A stretch of DNA of 64,000 nt. Source: JBEBVQ01 sp964527735 (GTDB lineage Bacteria; Bacteroidota; Bacteroidia; Chitinophagales; Chitinophagaceae). This document shows, piece by piece, positions 1-8,919 of the stretch. Location of the stretch: assembly GCA_964527735.1 (NCBI GenBank), contig CAZGPG010000011.1, positions 1 to 64,000 on the forward strand. Reading direction: 5' to 3'. Positions within the stretch are counted from its first letter, which is position 1; the number at the start of each line of letters is the position of its first letter. Below the pieces are notes generated by a model. It was not told where the DNA came from, did not search any database, and saw nothing but the letters and a program-made list of their open reading frames with translations. The position numbers and the translations under genes are program-made.

Positions 1-29
1 AAGTTAAGGGGTTTACCTTACTTTAGATT

Positions 30-2492
30 TCACGAACTTCGGGGAACCCGACAGAGTGGCGTTTCTTCACATACTACGGTATCCATGCCGAGTTTTATTA
101 CAGGTTTGGGATAAAAAGAAAGAGTGATTGTATCGTCGCCGGTACAGCCATGTCGGGATGTTACGGTAACAGAATATGTGCCGGCTGTATTTGCCGCATG
201 TACGGCAGTAGTGTCTCCTGTGTTCCACCGGTACCGGCTGCCCGGCTGAGATGTTCCATCCAGGATTACGGTTTCTTCAGGGCATATGTCGCCATCATCT
301 CCCAGGTCAATGAGCGGCCGGGGCATTGCCTCGATATGGATGGTGTCGTGTACGATGCATCCGTTGAGGTTAACGGTCAGCGTATAATCTCCTGTTGTAT
401 TGACGTTGATATACGGACTGTTCGCTTCTGTATTCCACCGGTAATCCGCTCCATTGATTTCGTAGCCGATGCGCAGCGGAAACTGCTCACATATAATGCT
501 GTCATTCCCGATAAATATCCCGGGTGTTTTTACAACTTCTATATAAATTGAATCGCTTGCCGTGCAGTTGTTGGTAGTCAGTTGCAACCAGAACAGGCCC
601 GTGTAGGTCACATTCATCATGGTGTCGGACAGGCCGTTGCTCCACAGGTAATGTGTTGCCCCAGGTCCGGGCGCAGGGTGCGTGAGCACAAAGGGAATGT
701 CTTTATCGCATATGCCGGTATCATTACCGAGATCAATAACCGGTGGCGGCATAAATGTGATATTAATCGTGTCATATCCCTTACAGCCATTCTGAGATGT
801 GATGGCTACATGGTATTCACCGGATTGATGCACTGTAACGGAGGACGCAGTAGGTCCGCTGCTCCATTGATAAGTGGTAGCTCCCGGGTATGGAGCCGTA
901 AGCAGGTACGAATCGCCCTTGCAAAGAACTGTGTCCGGTCCGAGTATGTTTTTTACCCGTGCGCTGATGCTATCGTCAATGTATGTCAACGTTAATGCAA
1001 TAATGCTGTCGCAACCGTCCGAGGTGGTCAGGGTATCATAGTATATGCCGGGAGTAGCGACAATGCTGCCTCCGGGCAGGGTATAACCGGCATGAAGGCA
1101 AAAAGAGTCAGTAACGTAAGTTTTTGTGGTGTCGCAGGGAGGTAACAGTTTTACAATCCAGAAATCATCTCCCCCTCTGTTTGCTTCTGTTTTATCTCCG
1201 GAGATGGGCGATGATGAAAATCCCCCGATAATGCATCCTCCGTCTGCTGTAAGCTGGAAGGCTCTTGCATCATCATTTCCGGAGCCGCCGATTGTTTTTT
1301 GCCATTGAATACTCCCGGTGTTGTCCAGTTTTACCAGCCAATAATCTGTACCTCCTTTTGAAGGTTCTGTTTTGTTTCCGGAAATTCCGGAGTTAGAGGT
1401 CCCGGAAACAAGGTACCCTCCATCTGATGTTTGCCTGGCAGCGTTCGAAGAAAAGATGGTTTCATCTCCCGAGCCGCCAATTGTTTTCTGCCATGTAATG
1501 TTTCCTGCAGCATCCAGTTTGATGATCCAGTAATCGGATCCTCCATGGGATGCGTCTGTTTTATCGCCCGAAATTCCTGAATTGGAATGACCTGCCAGTA
1601 TGTATCCGGAATCGGAAGTCTGCTGAACGCTATGAAGGTAATCATCCCCGGCGCCGCCGATTGTTTTTTGCCATTGAATGTTCCTGTTAGAATCTATTTT
1701 GACAATCCAATAATCATAAAGTCCGCCCCGGTGCGTATCAGTTTTGTCGAAAGATATACCTGACCGGGAAGCGCCGGCAAGGATAAACCCTTTGTCATGG
1801 GTTTCGATAACGGCATTTAACTGCTCCCAGCCGCTGCCGCCAATTGCTTTATTCCATTGTATATTGCGGGAGCTGTCCATTTTAATAATCCAGTAGTCAT
1901 AATCCCCTCTGTTGGGCTCTGCGCGTGTGCCGCTTGTCCCGGACATCGATGCTCCTCCTATAATAAAACCACCATTTGTGGCGGACGTCATATTATAGCC
2001 CATGTCATTGTTTGAGCCGCCAAAAGCTGTTTGCCAGACCGGTGTTCCGGTAATGTCCAGTTTGAGCAGCCAGTAATCTATTGATCCGTATGATGCCACT
2101 GTACGGTCTCCATTTATCCCCCCGCTTGACTGGCCGGAAACCATAATGCCCCCATCCGGAGTTTGCACGATGCCGGCCGGCATGTCATTACCGCTTGTGC
2201 CAAGTCGTTTTTGCCATTGTATTGTAGTGCCTGACGGATCAATTTTTATAAGCCAGTAGTCGATGCCTCCCCGCGAGGTTTCAGTTTTATCGCCACTTAT
2301 ACCGGATCTTGATCGTCCGCTTGCTACATAGCCTCCGTCTGCGGTTTGTATGATGTCCATGCACAGGTCATCATCATTGCCCCCTGCCGTTTTGTCCCAT
2401 TCGATTGCAGGAATCTGGGCATGTGTATTCGAAAGTAGGAGTAAAAAAAATAATGAAATTACAATGCGTATTAAGTAAAATTGGTTTTTCAT
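30..2492 (-). CDS. T9SS-type beta-propeller surface protein, C-terminus probably lost
   Basis: Predicted secreted protein of 820 residues. The start at 2492 (MKNQFYLIRIV) is preferred over the in-frame ATG at 2552 because it begins directly with a signal peptide ending near SNTHAQ. Residues ~25-430 are repeats of about 55 residues with the WQKTIGGSGDD / DYWIVKLD signature, a propeller-type repeat. The rest consists of Ig/PKD-like repeats with the phrase IDLGxDxxIC. The last repeat breaks off after CEETP and ends in an unrelated tail, CRVPRSS, with no sorting domain. Other T9SS proteins in this window end in a type A or type B domain, so the 3' end looks truncated, by an insertion or rearrangement at about position 60 or by a sequence error. 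Ligand unknown. It is divergent from the regulator at 2708. Confidence 0.8.
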   Translation of the reverse strand: MKNQFYLIRIVISLFFLLLLSNTHAQIPAIEWDKTAGGNDDDLCMDIIQTADGGYVASGRSRSGISGDKTETSRGGIDYWLIKIDPSGTTIQWQKRLGTSGNDMPAGIVQTPDGGIMVSGQSSGGINGDRTVASYGSIDYWLLKLDITGTPVWQTAFGGSNNDMGYNMTSATNGGFIIGGASMSGTSGTRAEPNRGDYDYWIIKMDSSRNIQWNKAIGGSGWEQLNAVIETHDKGFILAGASRSGISFDKTDTHRGGLYDYWIVKIDSNRNIQWQKTIGGAGDDYLHSVQQTSDSGYILAGHSNSGISGDKTDASHGGSDYWIIKLDAAGNITWQKTIGGSGDETIFSSNAARQTSDGGYLVSGTSNSGISGNKTEPSKGGTDYWLVKLDNTGSIQWQKTIGGSGNDDARAFQLTADGGCIIGGFSSSPISGDKTEANRGGDDFWIVKLLPPCDTTKTYVTDSFCLHAGYTLPGGSIVATPGIYYDTLTTSDGCDSIIALTLTYIDDSISARVKNILGPDTVLCKGDSYLLTAPYPGATTYQWSSGPTASSVTVHQSGEYHVAITSQNGCKGYDTINITFMPPPVIDLGNDTGICDKDIPFVLTHPAPGPGATHYLWSNGLSDTMMNVTYTGLFWLQLTTNNCTASDSIYIEVVKTPGIFIGNDSIICEQFPLRIGYEINGADYRWNTEANSPYINVNTTGDYTLTVNLNGCIVHDTIHIEAMPRPLIDLGDDGDICPEETVILDGTSQPGSRYRWNTGDTTAVHAANTAGTYSVTVTSRHGCTGDDTITLSFYPKPVIKLGMDTVVCEETPLCRVPRSS

Positions 2493-2571
2493 TGTTTGTA
2501 TTTGGATTGAATAGTACTGATGATCTATAGGTTTCTTTTGCAAGTTGTTCATTTCCCATTCCTTACATTAG

Positions 2572-2609
2572 AGTGTAAATACTTGTTTTTGTGGAAAGTG
2601 TAAATACTT
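2572..2609. promoter_or_regulatory. Direct repeat, candidate operator
   Basis: The 13-mer AGTGTAAATACTT occurs exactly twice, at 2572-2584 and 2597-2609, 25 bp start to start. It lies in the 215-bp gap between the divergent adhesin (starts 2492) and response regulator (starts 2708). Two identical sites in a divergent promoter region suggest a dimeric regulator binding site. This is inference; the binding protein is unknown. Confidence 0.35.
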
Positions 2610-2707
2610 ATCTGTTAATTTTGAATTGGTTTGATGCAATTAGATCATGAGTTTAATTTCTGAAATTTTTACATGATGAAGTAAAAGTTACTAACTTGTG
2701 TTTTATC

Positions 2708-3349
2708 ATGAAATGCATACACGTTGTTATTACTGACGACCATCCCATGATGCTCAACGGATTGAAAAATGCGCTGGAAGCACACGGACATATCAAAGTG
2801 ACAGCTTCGTATCCCAATGGTCAGACGCTGCTGGACGGCCTGCAAAAGAATGTTCCCGATGTGCTGCTGCTGGATGTGCACCTGCCCGATATCCCCGGAG
2901 ATGAACTAACGCGTATCATCACACGTAAATATCCTTCCGTAAAGATTCTTATTCTGACGAGCCATGACAGCATCTTTTTTATCAGAACGCTGCTGCGCAG
3001 CGGCGCTACCGGATATGTGCTGAAAACGTCGGAGCATGCGCTGTTGCTGGAGGCAATAGAAAGTGTTTATCACGGTCTGCAGTTCCTATCGCCTGAAGTA
3101 AAAGATACCCTGGTAAAGGACACGCTGAAAATGCGTAATAAGATATCCAACTCTCTTGAACTAACGCAGCGTGAAAAAGATATTATCCAGTTGATAGCCG
3201 AAGAATATACCAGCCATGAAATAGCTGAGAAACTCTTTCTCAGCCATCGTACCGTGGAGAATTACCGCCTTGGACTGATGCAGAAACTGGACGCCAAGAA
3301 TATGGTAGGTATGATCAAGAAAGCCATGCAGATGGGATTGGTGGAGTAG
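2708..3349 (+). CDS. Orphan NarL/FixJ-type response regulator
   Basis: Transcription regulator of 213 residues with an N-terminal receiver domain (about 1-120) and a C-terminal LuxR-type helix-turn-helix (about 145-210, with LTQREKDIIQLIAEEY and LFLSHRTVENYR). Receiver residues are intact: acidic pair TDDH near residue 10, phospho-acceptor Asp56 in LLLDVHLPD, Thr in LTSHD, Lys in YVLKTSE. The ATG at 2708 is chosen over 2696 because MKCIHVVITDDHP matches the family N-terminus. There is no kinase gene next to it in the same direction; the neighbouring regulator at 3384 is convergent and paired with its own kinase. It probably receives phosphate from a kinase encoded elsewhere or from one of the window's kinases. 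Confidence 0.92.
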   Translation: MKCIHVVITDDHPMMLNGLKNALEAHGHIKVTASYPNGQTLLDGLQKNVPDVLLLDVHLPDIPGDELTRIITRKYPSVKILILTSHDSIFFIRTLLRSGATGYVLKTSEHALLLEAIESVYHGLQFLSPEVKDTLVKDTLKMRNKISNSLELTQREKDIIQLIAEEYTSHEIAEKLFLSHRTVENYRLGLMQKLDAKNMVGMIKKAMQMGLVE

Positions 3350-3383
3350 TCTCGTTGTAAGCACATTGTTTTACAAGGCTGTG

Positions 3384-4022
3384 TTATTTTATCAATCCCA
3401 GTTCAATAGCTTTTTTTACCAGGCCGGAAGCATTTTTTACATCAAATTTTAATAACAGACTTATCCTGTGGTGGTCTACAGTGCGCTTGCTGAGGAATAG
3501 TTTGTCTGCGATCTCCTGGCTTGTAAAATTGTTGCCGATCAGTTGCAGGATTTCATGTTCTCTCGGAGTGAGCACCGGAATCTCTGCTTTCTTTTTCTGC
3601 TGCAGGAATATATCCTGTATAAACTGTGCCCTGAGCGCGGGATCCACAAATTGTACACCTTTATATACGGAGCGAATTGCTTCAATAAGGGTTTCCTGGC
3701 CTGTACTTTTCAGCAGATACCCCAGTGCGCCGTTTTTAAGCATGTTCTGTACATGAACACTCTGGTCGTGATTGGTGAGCGCAAGTATGCAAATGGAAGG
3801 CCATGCTGATATAATACCCGGTGTAAGTTCTTCTCCGTTGGCATCCGGCATTTGTATATCCAACAGTAATACATCCGGCTGCCTTTTCTGCAAGCCATCA
3901 AGGAGTTGTTTGCCGTTGTTGTATATGTCTGTAATTTTTATGTCTTCGCTTGCCTGTAGCATGACCTGTATGCCTTTTATTACCATCAGATGGTCATCTG
4001 CGATCGCTACTGAAATGCTCAT
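3384..4022 (-). CDS. NarL-type response regulator (RR1) paired with kinase 4022-5941
   Basis: Receiver plus LuxR-type HTH, 212 residues. Visible key residues are the acidic pair at 9-10 (ADDH), phospho-acceptor Asp55 in LLLDIQMPD, Thr in ALTNHD and Lys in GYLLKST. The HTH region carries LTPREHEILQLIGNN and LFLSKRTVDHHR. Its ATG shares one base with the TGA of the upstream kinase, so the two are translationally coupled and form a cognate pair. It is a close paralogue of the regulator at 6162-6803: both start MSISVAIADDH and share most HTH residues, indicating tandem duplication of the two-gene unit. Target genes cannot be read from the sequence; the surrounding adhesin genes are candidates. 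Confidence 0.93.
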   Translation of the reverse strand: MSISVAIADDHLMVIKGIQVMLQASEDIKITDIYNNGKQLLDGLQKRQPDVLLLDIQMPDANGEELTPGIISAWPSICILALTNHDQSVHVQNMLKNGALGYLLKSTGQETLIEAIRSVYKGVQFVDPALRAQFIQDIFLQQKKKAEIPVLTPREHEILQLIGNNFTSQEIADKLFLSKRTVDHHRISLLLKFDVKNASGLVKKAIELGLIK

Positions 4023-5941
4023 CAGGAAAAATTTATTTTATCAATATCAAATTGTAAATATACAGTAGTGCCCTTGTCTGGCGTTGAATCTATCTCAATA
4101 TTCCCTTTTAATGTTTTTACCCTTTGCCGGAGGCTTTCCAGTCCCATACCTTTTGTGCGGGTAGACCGGTTAATGCCCTTTCCGTTATCTTCAACCATGA
4201 TATCGAGCTGTTTTTCAAACAGGTTAACCTGTACCAGCGCTTTGGTAGCGTCGGCATGCTTGATGATATTCTGTACCAGTTCCTGCACCATTCTGTAGAG
4301 AGATAGCTCGATGTTTTTATTCAGTGGGTTGTGCAGGCCAAGGCACTGAAAATTGATTGAAAGGTTGCTTCCCCTGACAGATTTTGTACAGAAAATCCGC
4401 ATGGCTTCTTCAAATCCGTAGCGCATCAGTAGTTCCGGCATGAGGTTGTGTGCCGTTATGCGTACTTCATTAGCTGTTTCATCAAGGATCTGCATGGCTT
4501 CCTGATAATCCGGAGCTTTTGAGAGCGTATGATGATTGGCGGGTAATGTAGAAAAATGCATTTTCAGCGAGGCCAGCATACCTCCTATACCGTCATGCAG
4601 GTCTCGTGCTATTCTGGTTCGTTCTTTTTCTTCGCCGCTGATTGACGCTTTGAGCTGGCTGATCTGCTGTCGGTGACGGTTGGTGCGGTATGCGCCGGTA
4701 AACAAAAAGAGCGATATAAGTATAGTTGTACTGATCCCGATGATCCATATATTTTTGTTTTTCAGGTCCTGTTCCTGCTGTGTGATTTGTATTTGTTTTT
4801 GCAGGAGCTCCTTATCCTTTTCCGCAGTTCTATACCTGACCTCAAGTTCGTTAAGGTTGTCGGCGATCTCGAGGCTTTTAAGCTCATTCAAAGCGCGGGC
4901 AAAAACCATATTATGCTCGTATGCCTCTTTGTATTTTCCGGTTGCGTTATATAATGTGGATAATAGTTGGTGCAGGGCTGCTTTTTTGGCATTCATTTGT
5001 TTTTTTTCAGATTCTGTGAGCGCCTTTAACAGGATCTGTTCAGCTTCTTTGTAGCGGTGCTGCGCCATGTAGGTTTCTCCGAGTGTTATCAGGGTGTAAA
5101 GCTGCTCATAATAGGAATTGTCCAGAGAGTCCTGGAAGGCCTGTTCAATATATGGTAGTGCTTTCTCCGGTTGATTGTTTTCGAGCTGAAGTTTGGCCAG
5201 GTATTTCAAAGCATGAGAATGCAATTGCGGACGATCATTGTCTTGCGCCCATTTTAAGGCGGTAAGGAATTGTTGTTCCGCTTTCATTGTATTTCCCTGC
5301 CTCATGTATATGATGCCGCGATTGATTATAATATTTTCCAACAGATTCTGATTCCCTCGCCGTATTGCCAGTTTTTCTGCCTTATCCAGATAATAAAGGC
5401 CTTCTGTGTGCTTATTGTACAGGTTGAAGATGCCTACCATATTTGCATAAGCATATTCAATGCCGAATGCAGCCGGATTTTGTTCAGCAAAACGGATTGC
5501 CTGATGGTATGCCTGGGTTGCTTTCATGTATTTTCCCATCAGGAGGTACATGTTGCCTATATTGTTATGCAAAAGAGTTACCATGTTCCGTGTATGCGGA
5601 GATTGCATCGCATAGGGCAGGGCATACATAAGTACGGCTATTCCTGATGTATACGACCCCTGATCGGCAAGAATACGGCTTAGATCCAACGAAAATGTGG
5701 TAATCGCTTTAGAAAATCCGTACCGTTCGGTATTTCGCATAAATTCACGATGCAACATCTCCGCAGTATCCGGACTTATACTGAGCGGCTTGATGTATTT
5801 GGGAGCGAGGAGGAGAGACGAGGTGTCATACAGTGTATTTATAGGCAATGTTACGGGAGACTCTGTATTGATGTCGTGCTGACTCTTTACCGGATGCTCC
5901 GGCCATACCAGCAACAAGAGTATTAGTTGTGCTATTTGCAA
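4022..5941 (-). CDS. TPR-containing sensor histidine kinase (HK1), all motifs intact
   Basis: Sensor kinase of the HisKA_3 type. Order: hydrophobic signal-like N-terminus, periplasmic tetratricopeptide repeats (about 90-370), coiled coil, one membrane span (IWIIGISTTILISLFLFTGA), dimerisation/phospho-acceptor helix with His449 in RIARDLHDGIGG, and a C-terminal ATPase domain. ATP-binding motifs are canonical: N box QELVQNIIKHAD, G1 VEDNGKGI, G2 KGMGLESLRQR. The start codon at 5941 is TTG; no ATG in this frame would keep the hydrophobic leader, and the CTG just after the upstream stop near 5960 is an alternative. It overlaps its regulator gene by one base. The signal sensed by the TPR region is unknown. 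Confidence 0.92.
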   Translation of the reverse strand: MQIAQLILLLLVWPEHPVKSQHDINTESPVTLPINTLYDTSSLLLAPKYIKPLSISPDTAEMLHREFMRNTERYGFSKAITTFSLDLSRILADQGSYTSGIAVLMYALPYAMQSPHTRNMVTLLHNNIGNMYLLMGKYMKATQAYHQAIRFAEQNPAAFGIEYAYANMVGIFNLYNKHTEGLYYLDKAEKLAIRRGNQNLLENIIINRGIIYMRQGNTMKAEQQFLTALKWAQDNDRPQLHSHALKYLAKLQLENNQPEKALPYIEQAFQDSLDNSYYEQLYTLITLGETYMAQHRYKEAEQILLKALTESEKKQMNAKKAALHQLLSTLYNATGKYKEAYEHNMVFARALNELKSLEIADNLNELEVRYRTAEKDKELLQKQIQITQQEQDLKNKNIWIIGISTTILISLFLFTGAYRTNRHRQQISQLKASISGEEKERTRIARDLHDGIGGMLASLKMHFSTLPANHHTLSKAPDYQEAMQILDETANEVRITAHNLMPELLMRYGFEEAMRIFCTKSVRGSNLSINFQCLGLHNPLNKNIELSLYRMVQELVQNIIKHADATKALVQVNLFEKQLDIMVEDNGKGINRSTRTKGMGLESLRQRVKTLKGNIEIDSTPDKGTTVYLQFDIDKINFS

Positions 5942-6161
5942 TATCTGTTTCAGAGCAGGCAGTCATTTATTCGGGCTCTGCACGTAAGTGCAGATAGGGG
6001 CTATGTTTGCAAGTTACATTAATTACAGTAATGACGACGGAATAAATTATATATTATGCCGTAGTTGAGTACGGATACATATGTGTAGCACTTCTCTTTC
6101 TTCTCTAACTGCCCCTTGTACGGGAATATTCCTTATTAAAGGGATTTTTATTGCGGCAGAC

Positions 6162-6803
6162 TCAAGGGGTAATCATGCCGAGTTCAATCGCTTTTTTGAT
6201 AAGCCCGGACGCATTTTTAACCTCGAATTTGAACAGCAGGCTAACCCTGTGGTAATCAATTGTCCGTTTGCTAAGAAATAGTTTATCTGCTATCTCCTGG
6301 CTTGTATGGTTATTTCCGATGAGTTGTAAGATCTCAAATTCTCTCGGGGTTAGCTCTGGTTGCCTTTGTTTATTTTTTTCAGAAATAAACATATCCTGAA
6401 GGAGCTGATTTCTGAGTGAGGGATCAATAAACTGAATGCGTTGATGTACGGATTTAATGGCTTCCCAGAGTATTTCCTGTCCAGCGCTTTTAAGCAAATA
6501 ACCCATGGCTCCATTAGATATCATTTTTTTTACGTGAAAACTCTGATCCAGGTTCGTCAATGCCAGTATACCGATATCCGGGTACAGTCGTACGATATCC
6601 GGGGTAAGTTCCGCGCCACTCGCGCCAGGCATCTGGATGTCAAGAATTAATACATCCGGCTGGTTGATCGCTAAACCTTCCATGAGGGCCTCTCCATTAT
6701 GATAAACATCAGTAATTTTTATTTCCGCTGAATCTTGGAGCATAACCTGAATCCCTTTAATGACCATCTGGTGATCATCAGCTATGGCTACCGAAATACT
6801 CAT
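6162..6803 (-). CDS. NarL-type response regulator (RR2) paired with kinase 6808-8739
   Basis: Receiver plus LuxR HTH, 213 residues. Acidic pair at 9-10, phospho-acceptor Asp55 in LILDIQMPG, Thr in ALTNLD and Lys in GYLLKSAGQ are present, so it should be phosphorylatable. The HTH region reads LTPREFEILQLIGNN and LFLSKRTIDYHR, nearly the same as RR1. The ATG lies 4 bases after the kinase stop, so the pair is an operon. The close match to RR1 in DNA-binding residues suggests overlapping target sites. Its partner kinase has a degenerate ATP-binding site, so RR2 may depend on phosphate from another kinase. Confidence 0.93.
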   Translation of the reverse strand: MSISVAIADDHQMVIKGIQVMLQDSAEIKITDVYHNGEALMEGLAINQPDVLILDIQMPGASGAELTPDIVRLYPDIGILALTNLDQSFHVKKMISNGAMGYLLKSAGQEILWEAIKSVHQRIQFIDPSLRNQLLQDMFISEKNKQRQPELTPREFEILQLIGNNHTSQEIADKLFLSKRTIDYHRVSLLFKFEVKNASGLIKKAIELGMITP

Positions 6804-6807
6804 GTAA

Positions 6808-8739
6808 TCAATTTTTCTTTTTGTGGTTATTGAATTGTAAATATATGCTGGTACCTTTCCCTGTCGCGGATTCTATGGTTATACTACCATTGAGCGCTTT
6901 GCATCTTTGACGTATATCATCGTATGCTATCCTGTTTCGGGGAGATGTGATATGTGTACCTGCTCCATCATCTTCTACAAGCACATCAATGGTATTGATG
7001 TAGAAATTGACATGTATGAGTATTTGAGCAGGTTGTGCATGTTTGATAGTATCCTGTACCAGTTCCTGCAGTATTCTGTACAATAACAGCTGATTGTCTA
7101 CCGTCGTTTCTTCATCGTATTTCAGGCAATGAAAAGTTATCTGTACGCCGGTGCGTTGCCCGGTCTCCCTGCAAAAGATGCGCATGGCGTTTTCAAAACC
7201 ATAATGCGACAGCGTTTCGGGCATAAGACTATGCGCAGTAACTCTTATTTCGCGGACCGTTTCATGCAGCAGTTCTACGGTTTCCGAAAAATCCGGAGCT
7301 GCCTGCAGGCTTTGATGATGGGATGGCAGGGCTGAAATATGCATATTCAGCGAGGCCAGCATGCCGCCAATTCCGTCATGCAGGTCGCGGGCTATCCGGT
7401 TACGTTCTTTCTCTTCTCCGGCCATATATGCTTTCATTTGATCAATGACCTGTTTGTGACGGTTGTTTCTGTATACGCCAAACCCTGTGATCGCTAATAT
7501 TAATATTGAAGAGCTGAAGATGAGGATCCATTCATTTTTTTTATCAATGGCAATTTGCTGCTGGTTGATCCGGAGTTGATTTTGATAGATTTGTTTGTCT
7601 TTCTGGATGATTTTGTATTTGGCCTCTATTCGGTTCCGGTTATCTGTGATTTCCCTGTTTTTGATCTTTTGTATGCCTTGTGTGTGTATCCGGCTATGAT
7701 GATTAGCTTCTTTGTATCGTCCGGTACCGGCATAAAGTTGAGATAAGATATGATGCGCTTCCAGTTTTTCTGAAAACACCTCAGGCGCCTCTGCCGTATT
7801 TACAACCTGCTCAAGTATATCGCCTGCCCGGGTATATTGCCTGCTGGCAATATGCAATTTTCCGGCAGACAGTAATATTTCCACGCGTTCTGACAAGGGT
7901 AGAGAAGTTGTGTCTTCCGAGAGTAATTTCAGGTATACCGCGGCTTTGGGATATTGCCGGCTTTTTGTGTATAACGATGTGAGCATATGTGCCGCTTTAC
8001 GGATCGTTACAGGATCATTACAGGTCTTCCCCCATTTAAAAGCTTTGTTAAGTTCTTTTTCCGCCCGGCCAACTTCTCCTTTTTCCAGGTATAGGAGACT
8101 TTTACTTATCATTATATTTCCCCGCAATGGATCATCCGTTTTAAGCAGGGGACTTTTTTCTGCCAGAACCAGATAGTTATAGCCTTTGGTGTGCCTGCTA
8201 AAAAAGTCAAAAACACGGGTGATATTCGTAGATATATGGTCTTTTATTTCTGTACTGGAGCGCAAGGCGGAAGCCGCAGATTGGAGATAACGGTTGACGG
8301 CAAGTGTATACTGACCGAGCAGGAAATGTATGTTTCCCAGGTTATTATATACATAAGGAGCAAGCACCGGGATATTATTGCTTTTAATGACTTCAAGCGC
8401 CTGATTTAATATCTGTAGTCCGGTGTTGTAATCTCCCCGGTTTATATACAGGCGGCTCATATTCAGCAATACGGAAGCCGACAAAGAGGCAGGCTGTTTT
8501 TTTGTTTTTGTGTCTTCGTGCGGATGGTTCCGGTAAAGGAAGATCAGACTATCTGTTTGTCTTTGAGATGTTTCCGTACCATATACGACAGCGGATGAAA
8601 AAGAGGTGTCGATATGTTTTTTGTTCCCGGGAGAATCAATAGTTGCATAATCATACTGATTCCGGGCGCTCGTCACAGTCGGAAGTAGCCATAATAATAA
8701 TATTAAAAGGCTGCGGGCACAAGGTAACCGGAACGTCAA
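6808..8739 (-). CDS. TPR-containing sensor histidine kinase (HK2) with altered ATP-binding motifs
   Basis: Paralogue of HK1 with the same order: signal peptide (SLLILLLWLLPTVTSA), TPR region, coiled coil, one membrane span (WILIFSSSILILAITGFGVY), HisKA_3 helix and ATPase domain. His454 is kept in RIARDLHDGIGG. In the ATPase domain the N-box asparagine is Asp563 (QELVQDTIKHAQ) and the G2 box GMGL of HK1 is RIAY (RNRIAYDDIRQR); the G1 box VEDDGAG is kept. These changes predict weak or absent autokinase activity. The start is TTG at 8739: a TAG lies directly upstream in frame, and the next in-frame ATG is about 90 codons later and would remove the signal peptide. It precedes RR2 by 4 bases. Confidence 0.9.
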   Translation of the reverse strand: MTFRLPCARSLLILLLWLLPTVTSARNQYDYATIDSPGNKKHIDTSFSSAVVYGTETSQRQTDSLIFLYRNHPHEDTKTKKQPASLSASVLLNMSRLYINRGDYNTGLQILNQALEVIKSNNIPVLAPYVYNNLGNIHFLLGQYTLAVNRYLQSAASALRSSTEIKDHISTNITRVFDFFSRHTKGYNYLVLAEKSPLLKTDDPLRGNIMISKSLLYLEKGEVGRAEKELNKAFKWGKTCNDPVTIRKAAHMLTSLYTKSRQYPKAAVYLKLLSEDTTSLPLSERVEILLSAGKLHIASRQYTRAGDILEQVVNTAEAPEVFSEKLEAHHILSQLYAGTGRYKEANHHSRIHTQGIQKIKNREITDNRNRIEAKYKIIQKDKQIYQNQLRINQQQIAIDKKNEWILIFSSSILILAITGFGVYRNNRHKQVIDQMKAYMAGEEKERNRIARDLHDGIGGMLASLNMHISALPSHHQSLQAAPDFSETVELLHETVREIRVTAHSLMPETLSHYGFENAMRIFCRETGQRTGVQITFHCLKYDEETTVDNQLLLYRILQELVQDTIKHAQPAQILIHVNFYINTIDVLVEDDGAGTHITSPRNRIAYDDIRQRCKALNGSITIESATGKGTSIYLQFNNHKKKN

Positions 8740-8919
8740 CTATGGCTTCTTTTGTATGCAAGATACGTCAAAGAAGCACGCCACAGGCATCAAAACTGGT
8801 AATTATACCTAACTATTCCGGTAAAAATACGTATCACATTTTGGTATAAAATTCAATGTTTAGAAAATGGAGTCCGGATATCTTTGCTGTTAGCGTATTT
8901 CTGACCAAGTTGTATCTAA

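Noticed and set aside
30..2492. Tandem DNA repeat array
   Set aside because: The internal similarity is protein-level propeller repeats with diverged codons, not near-identical DNA units.
6808..8739. HK2 as a pseudogene
   Set aside because: The frame is intact over 643 codons with signal peptide, span and acceptor His; only specific ATP-site residues changed.
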